A stretch of DNA of 7,130 nucleotides from Caulobacteraceae bacterium UBA5005. GTDB taxonomy: Bacteria; Pseudomonadota; Alphaproteobacteria; Caulobacterales; Caulobacteraceae. Positions 5,180 through 7,130 of the stretch are shown in pieces. Every line of letters begins with the position of its first letter. The stretch's first letter is position 1. Below the pieces are notes generated by a model. The model made no database searches. It worked only from the letters and a program-made list of their open reading frames with translations, and was not told the DNA's origin. The translations under genes were made by a program, and so were the position numbers. The stretch spans positions 59,800-66,929 of the forward strand of contig DGYN01000105.1 of the NCBI GenBank assembly GCA_002398405.1. The letters are read 5' to 3'.

Positions 5180-6492
5180 CCGGCATCCTGGAAGACAAGG
5201 ACCGCATCTTCACCAACCTCTACGGTTTCCATGACTGGGGACTGGAGGGAGCCAAGAAGCGCGGCTGCTGGAATGCGACCCGCGACATCATCAAGATGGG
5301 CGGTCCCTGGATCATCGATCAGATGAAGAACTCCGGCCTGCGCGGCCGGGGCGGCGCTGGGTTCGGCACGGGCCTCAAATGGTCCTTCATGCCCAAGGAA
5401 GTGAAGGACCGGCCGCATTACCTCGTAGTCAACGCCGACGAGTCCGAACCCGGCACTTGCAAGGACCGGGAGATCATGCGGCACGATCCGCATCTTCTCA
5501 TCGAAGGCTGCCTGATCGCCTCCTTCGCGATGCAGGCCCACGCCTGCTACATCTACATTCGCGGCGAATACGTCCGCGAGCGCGAGGTCCTCGAGGAGGC
5601 CATCAAACAGGCCTATGAGGCCAAGCTGGTGGGCAAGGGCAACGTCCACGGCTGGGACTTCGACATCTACGTCCATCACGGGGCAGGGGCCTATATCTGC
5701 GGCGAGGAAACCGCTCTTCTCGAAAGCCTTGAGGGCAAGAAGGGCCAGCCGCGCCTCAAGCCCCCGTTCCCCGCCGGCGCCGGCCTCTACGGCTGCCCGA
5801 CCACGGTGAACAATGTCGAAAGCATCGCGGTGGTCGGCACGATCCTGCGCCGGGGCGCCCAGTGGTTCGCCAGCTTCGGCCGCCCGAATAACACCGGCAC
5901 CAAGCTCTTCTGCGTCAGCGGCCACGTGAACCTGCCCTGCAACGTCGAAGAGGCCATGAGCATCCCCTTCCGCCAGCTGATCGAAGATCACTGCGGTGGC
6001 ATCCGGGGCGGCTGGGGCAATCTGAAAGCCGTGATCCCCGGCGGCTCCTCCGTCCCCATGATCCCCGCCGAACAGTGCGAAAACCTGCCGATGGACTTCG
6101 ACGCCCTGCGCGAACTGCGCTCTGGCCTTGGCACCGCCGCGGTCATTGTCATGGACAAGGACACTGACCTTGTCCGCGCCATCGCGCGCCTCTCCTACTT
6201 CTACAAGCATGAGAGCTGCGGCCAGTGCACGCCCTGCCGCGAAGGCACCGGCTGGATGTGGCGGGTCATGGAACGCATGGTCAGCGGCGAAGCGGAAATG
6301 CGCGAGATCGACACCCTGCTGGACGTCACCACCCAGGTCGAAGGCCACACCATCTGCGCCCTTGGGGATGCAGCCGCCTGGCCGATCCAAGGCCTGTTCC
6401 GCCATTTCCGCCACGAGGTGGAGGAGCGGATCACCAGCTACCGGTCCGGCAAGCCCCACGTGCAGGGCGCAACCTTGATCGCGGCGGAGTAG
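5176..6492 (+). CDS. nuoF: NADH-quinone oxidoreductase subunit F (NuoF)
   Basis: NuoF (51-kDa subunit, NDUFV1) oxidises NADH with FMN and passes electrons to the [4Fe-4S] cluster N3. The protein has 438 residues, the normal length. The Gly-rich loop LRGRGGAGFGTGLKW (55-69) is the FMN/NADH region, NADESEPGTCKDRE follows, and GAGAYICGEETALL (169-182) is the second nucleotide-site motif. Cluster N3 ligands are Cys348, Cys351 and Cys354 (SCGQCTPCREG) and Cys394 in HTICALGD. Position 64 is Gly where many homologues have Pro or Ser. The start at 5176 overlaps the preceding gene by ATGA, and the protein begins DKDRIFTNLYG, which matches the usual start of the family. A longer in-frame reading upstream has no family similarity. 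It is followed by a 5-base gap, the only true gap between nuo-operon genes here. Confidence 0.98.
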   Translation: MTGILEDKDRIFTNLYGFHDWGLEGAKKRGCWNATRDIIKMGGPWIIDQMKNSGLRGRGGAGFGTGLKWSFMPKEVKDRPHYLVVNADESEPGTCKDREIMRHDPHLLIEGCLIASFAMQAHACYIYIRGEYVREREVLEEAIKQAYEAKLVGKGNVHGWDFDIYVHHGAGAYICGEETALLESLEGKKGQPRLKPPFPAGAGLYGCPTTVNNVESIAVVGTILRRGAQWFASFGRPNNTGTKLFCVSGHVNLPCNVEEAMSIPFRQLIEDHCGGIRGGWGNLKAVIPGGSSVPMIPAEQCENLPMDFDALRELRSGLGTAAVIVMDKDTDLVRAIARLSYFYKHESCGQCTPCREGTGWMWRVMERMVSGEAEMREIDTLLDVTTQVEGHTICALGDAAAWPIQGLFRHFRHEVEERITSYRSGKPHVQGATLIAAE

Positions 6493-6497
6493 GTCGG

Positions 6498-6845
6498 ATG
6501 TACGAACCCTACGCCTTCTACTGGGTTGGCATGCTGGCGGTGATGGCCGGACCTGTTTGGCTGCTTGGCGTTCTGCTGGGCGTGGTCCATTTCATCCGCA
6601 AGCGCGACGTGTGGGCCTACATTCTGCTGGGAACCAATCTCTTCCCGGTTCTCGCGACCGTGTTTTTCCTCAGGGCGGATATGACCAAGGTCCCAAAGAC
6701 GCCGGTAACCGACGCCGTTATCGAGGTCGTCTTCTGGGCCATGACCATTGTTCCGGTGGTGACAACGGGGGTTGCGGTGGTCGCCGGTATGCTGGCGCTG
6801 GCTGAGAAGGCTATCAAATGGGGGCGCGCGCATGCCCATAGCTAA
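6498..6845 (+). CDS. three-helix membrane protein between nuoF and nuoG
   Basis: This 115-residue protein is unrecognised. It has three probable membrane helices: about 7-33, 39-58 and 74-102. A short basic loop (RKRDVW, 34-39) joins the first two, a polar loop (RADMTKVPKTPVTDA, 59-73) joins the last two, and the tail is basic and His-containing (KWGRAHAHS). The ATG at 6498 is preceded by GGAG (6486-6489) at 8 bases, at the very end of nuoF. The end overlaps nuoG by 14 bases. Codon use seems a little less biased than in nuoF, with more T-ending codons; this is an impression, not a count. Context suggests an accessory or assembly factor for complex I. It does not match NuoA, NuoJ or NuoK in motif pattern, and those subunits would not be expected here. 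Confidence 0.82.
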   Translation: MYEPYAFYWVGMLAVMAGPVWLLGVLLGVVHFIRKRDVWAYILLGTNLFPVLATVFFLRADMTKVPKTPVTDAVIEVVFWAMTIVPVVTTGVAVVAGMLALAEKAIKWGRAHAHS

Positions 6846-7130
6846 GGTCAACGGCAAGGAAGTCGAGTTCGAACCCGGGATGACGGTCCTGCAGGTCGCC
6901 GAACTCGCGGGCGAGGAGATCCCGCGCTTCTGCTACCACGAGCGCCTATCCATCGCCGGCAACTGCCGCATGTGCTTGGTGGAAGTGAAGCCCGGCCCGC
7001 CGAAACCCCAGGCGTCGTGCGCGCTTCCCGCCGCCGAGGGCCAGGAAATCACCACCAACTCGCCCATGGTCGAAAAGGCCCGCAAGGGGGTGATGGAGTT
7101 CCTGCTCATCAACCACCCGCTGGATTGCCC
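6832..7130 (+). CDS. nuoG: NADH-quinone oxidoreductase subunit G (NuoG), N-terminal part
   Basis: NuoG (75-kDa subunit, NDUFS1) carries the electron path through several iron-sulfur clusters in the N module. Only the first 99 codons plus two bases are in the window; the frame is open at the edge. The N-terminal ferredoxin-like [2Fe-2S] domain is complete, with ligands Cys34 (RFCYHERL), Cys45 and Cys48 (GNCRMC) and Cys63 (ASCALP) for cluster N1b. The segment NHPLDCP (94-100) begins the His/Cys-ligated [4Fe-4S] N5 motif, with His95 and Cys99. The ATG at 6832 lies 14 bases inside the preceding gene; GGGGG at 6820-6824 is a weak ribosome site. Starting MPIAKVNGKEVEF, it matches the usual NuoG N terminus. 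Confidence 0.96.
   Translation, partial: MPIAKVNGKEVEFEPGMTVLQVAELAGEEIPRFCYHERLSIAGNCRMCLVEVKPGPPKPQASCALPAAEGQEITTNSPMVEKARKGVMEFLLINHPLDC

Noticed and set aside
5128..6459. A 443-codon open frame on the minus strand opposite nuoF
   Set aside because: It lies wholly antisense to a certain nuoF and has a low-complexity Ala/Val/Asp/Gly-rich composition without family motifs. Such long shadows are expected opposite GC-rich genes with strong codon bias.

Overview
This window is the 5' part of a respiratory complex I (NADH:quinone oxidoreductase, nuo) operon from a GC-rich bacterium. NuoC and NuoD are separate proteins, unlike the fused NuoCD of Escherichia coli. The NuoD, NuoE and NuoF sequences closely resemble mitochondrial subunits, and codons strongly favour G or C in third position. 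Together this points to an alphaproteobacterium. The extra small genes inside the operon and the overall style suggest Caulobacterales (Caulobacter or Phenylobacterium type), but that placement is inferred from memory of those genomes, not computed.

Layout. Bases 1-31 are the 3' end of a tRNA, best read as tRNA-Asp, followed by a possible hairpin terminator. Bases 62-832, on the minus strand, encode a putative glycosyltransferase with a DxD motif, convergent to the tRNA and divergent from nuo. Bases 833-929 are a roughly 100-base divergent intergenic region holding two inverted repeats that share the half-sequence TTTCGGG. From base 930 to the end everything reads on the plus strand: nuoA, nuoB, nuoC, nuoD, an NTF2/SnoaL-like gene, nuoE, two very small membrane-protein genes, nuoF, a third small membrane-protein gene, and the first 299 bases of nuoG, which runs off the window.

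How the genes work together. NuoE, NuoF and NuoG form the NADH-oxidising N module (FMN and the first iron-sulfur clusters). NuoB, NuoC and NuoD form most of the quinone-reducing Q module (cluster N2 and the quinone site). NuoA is a membrane subunit at the junction with the proton-pumping arm. All visible ligand cysteines and most signature motifs are intact, so the complex should be functional. Nearly every gene overlaps the next by a few bases (ATGA, GTGA or TGATG), which indicates one transcript with translational coupling.

The unexplained part is the set of four non-canonical genes: the NTF2-like protein (111 aa) and three small membrane proteins (69, 88 and 115 aa). All four lie between nuoD and nuoG, interrupting the N-module genes, and none lies between nuoA and nuoD. 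They are the best candidates here for undescribed accessory subunits or assembly factors of complex I. Nothing in the window looks like a mobile element, CRISPR array or defence system.
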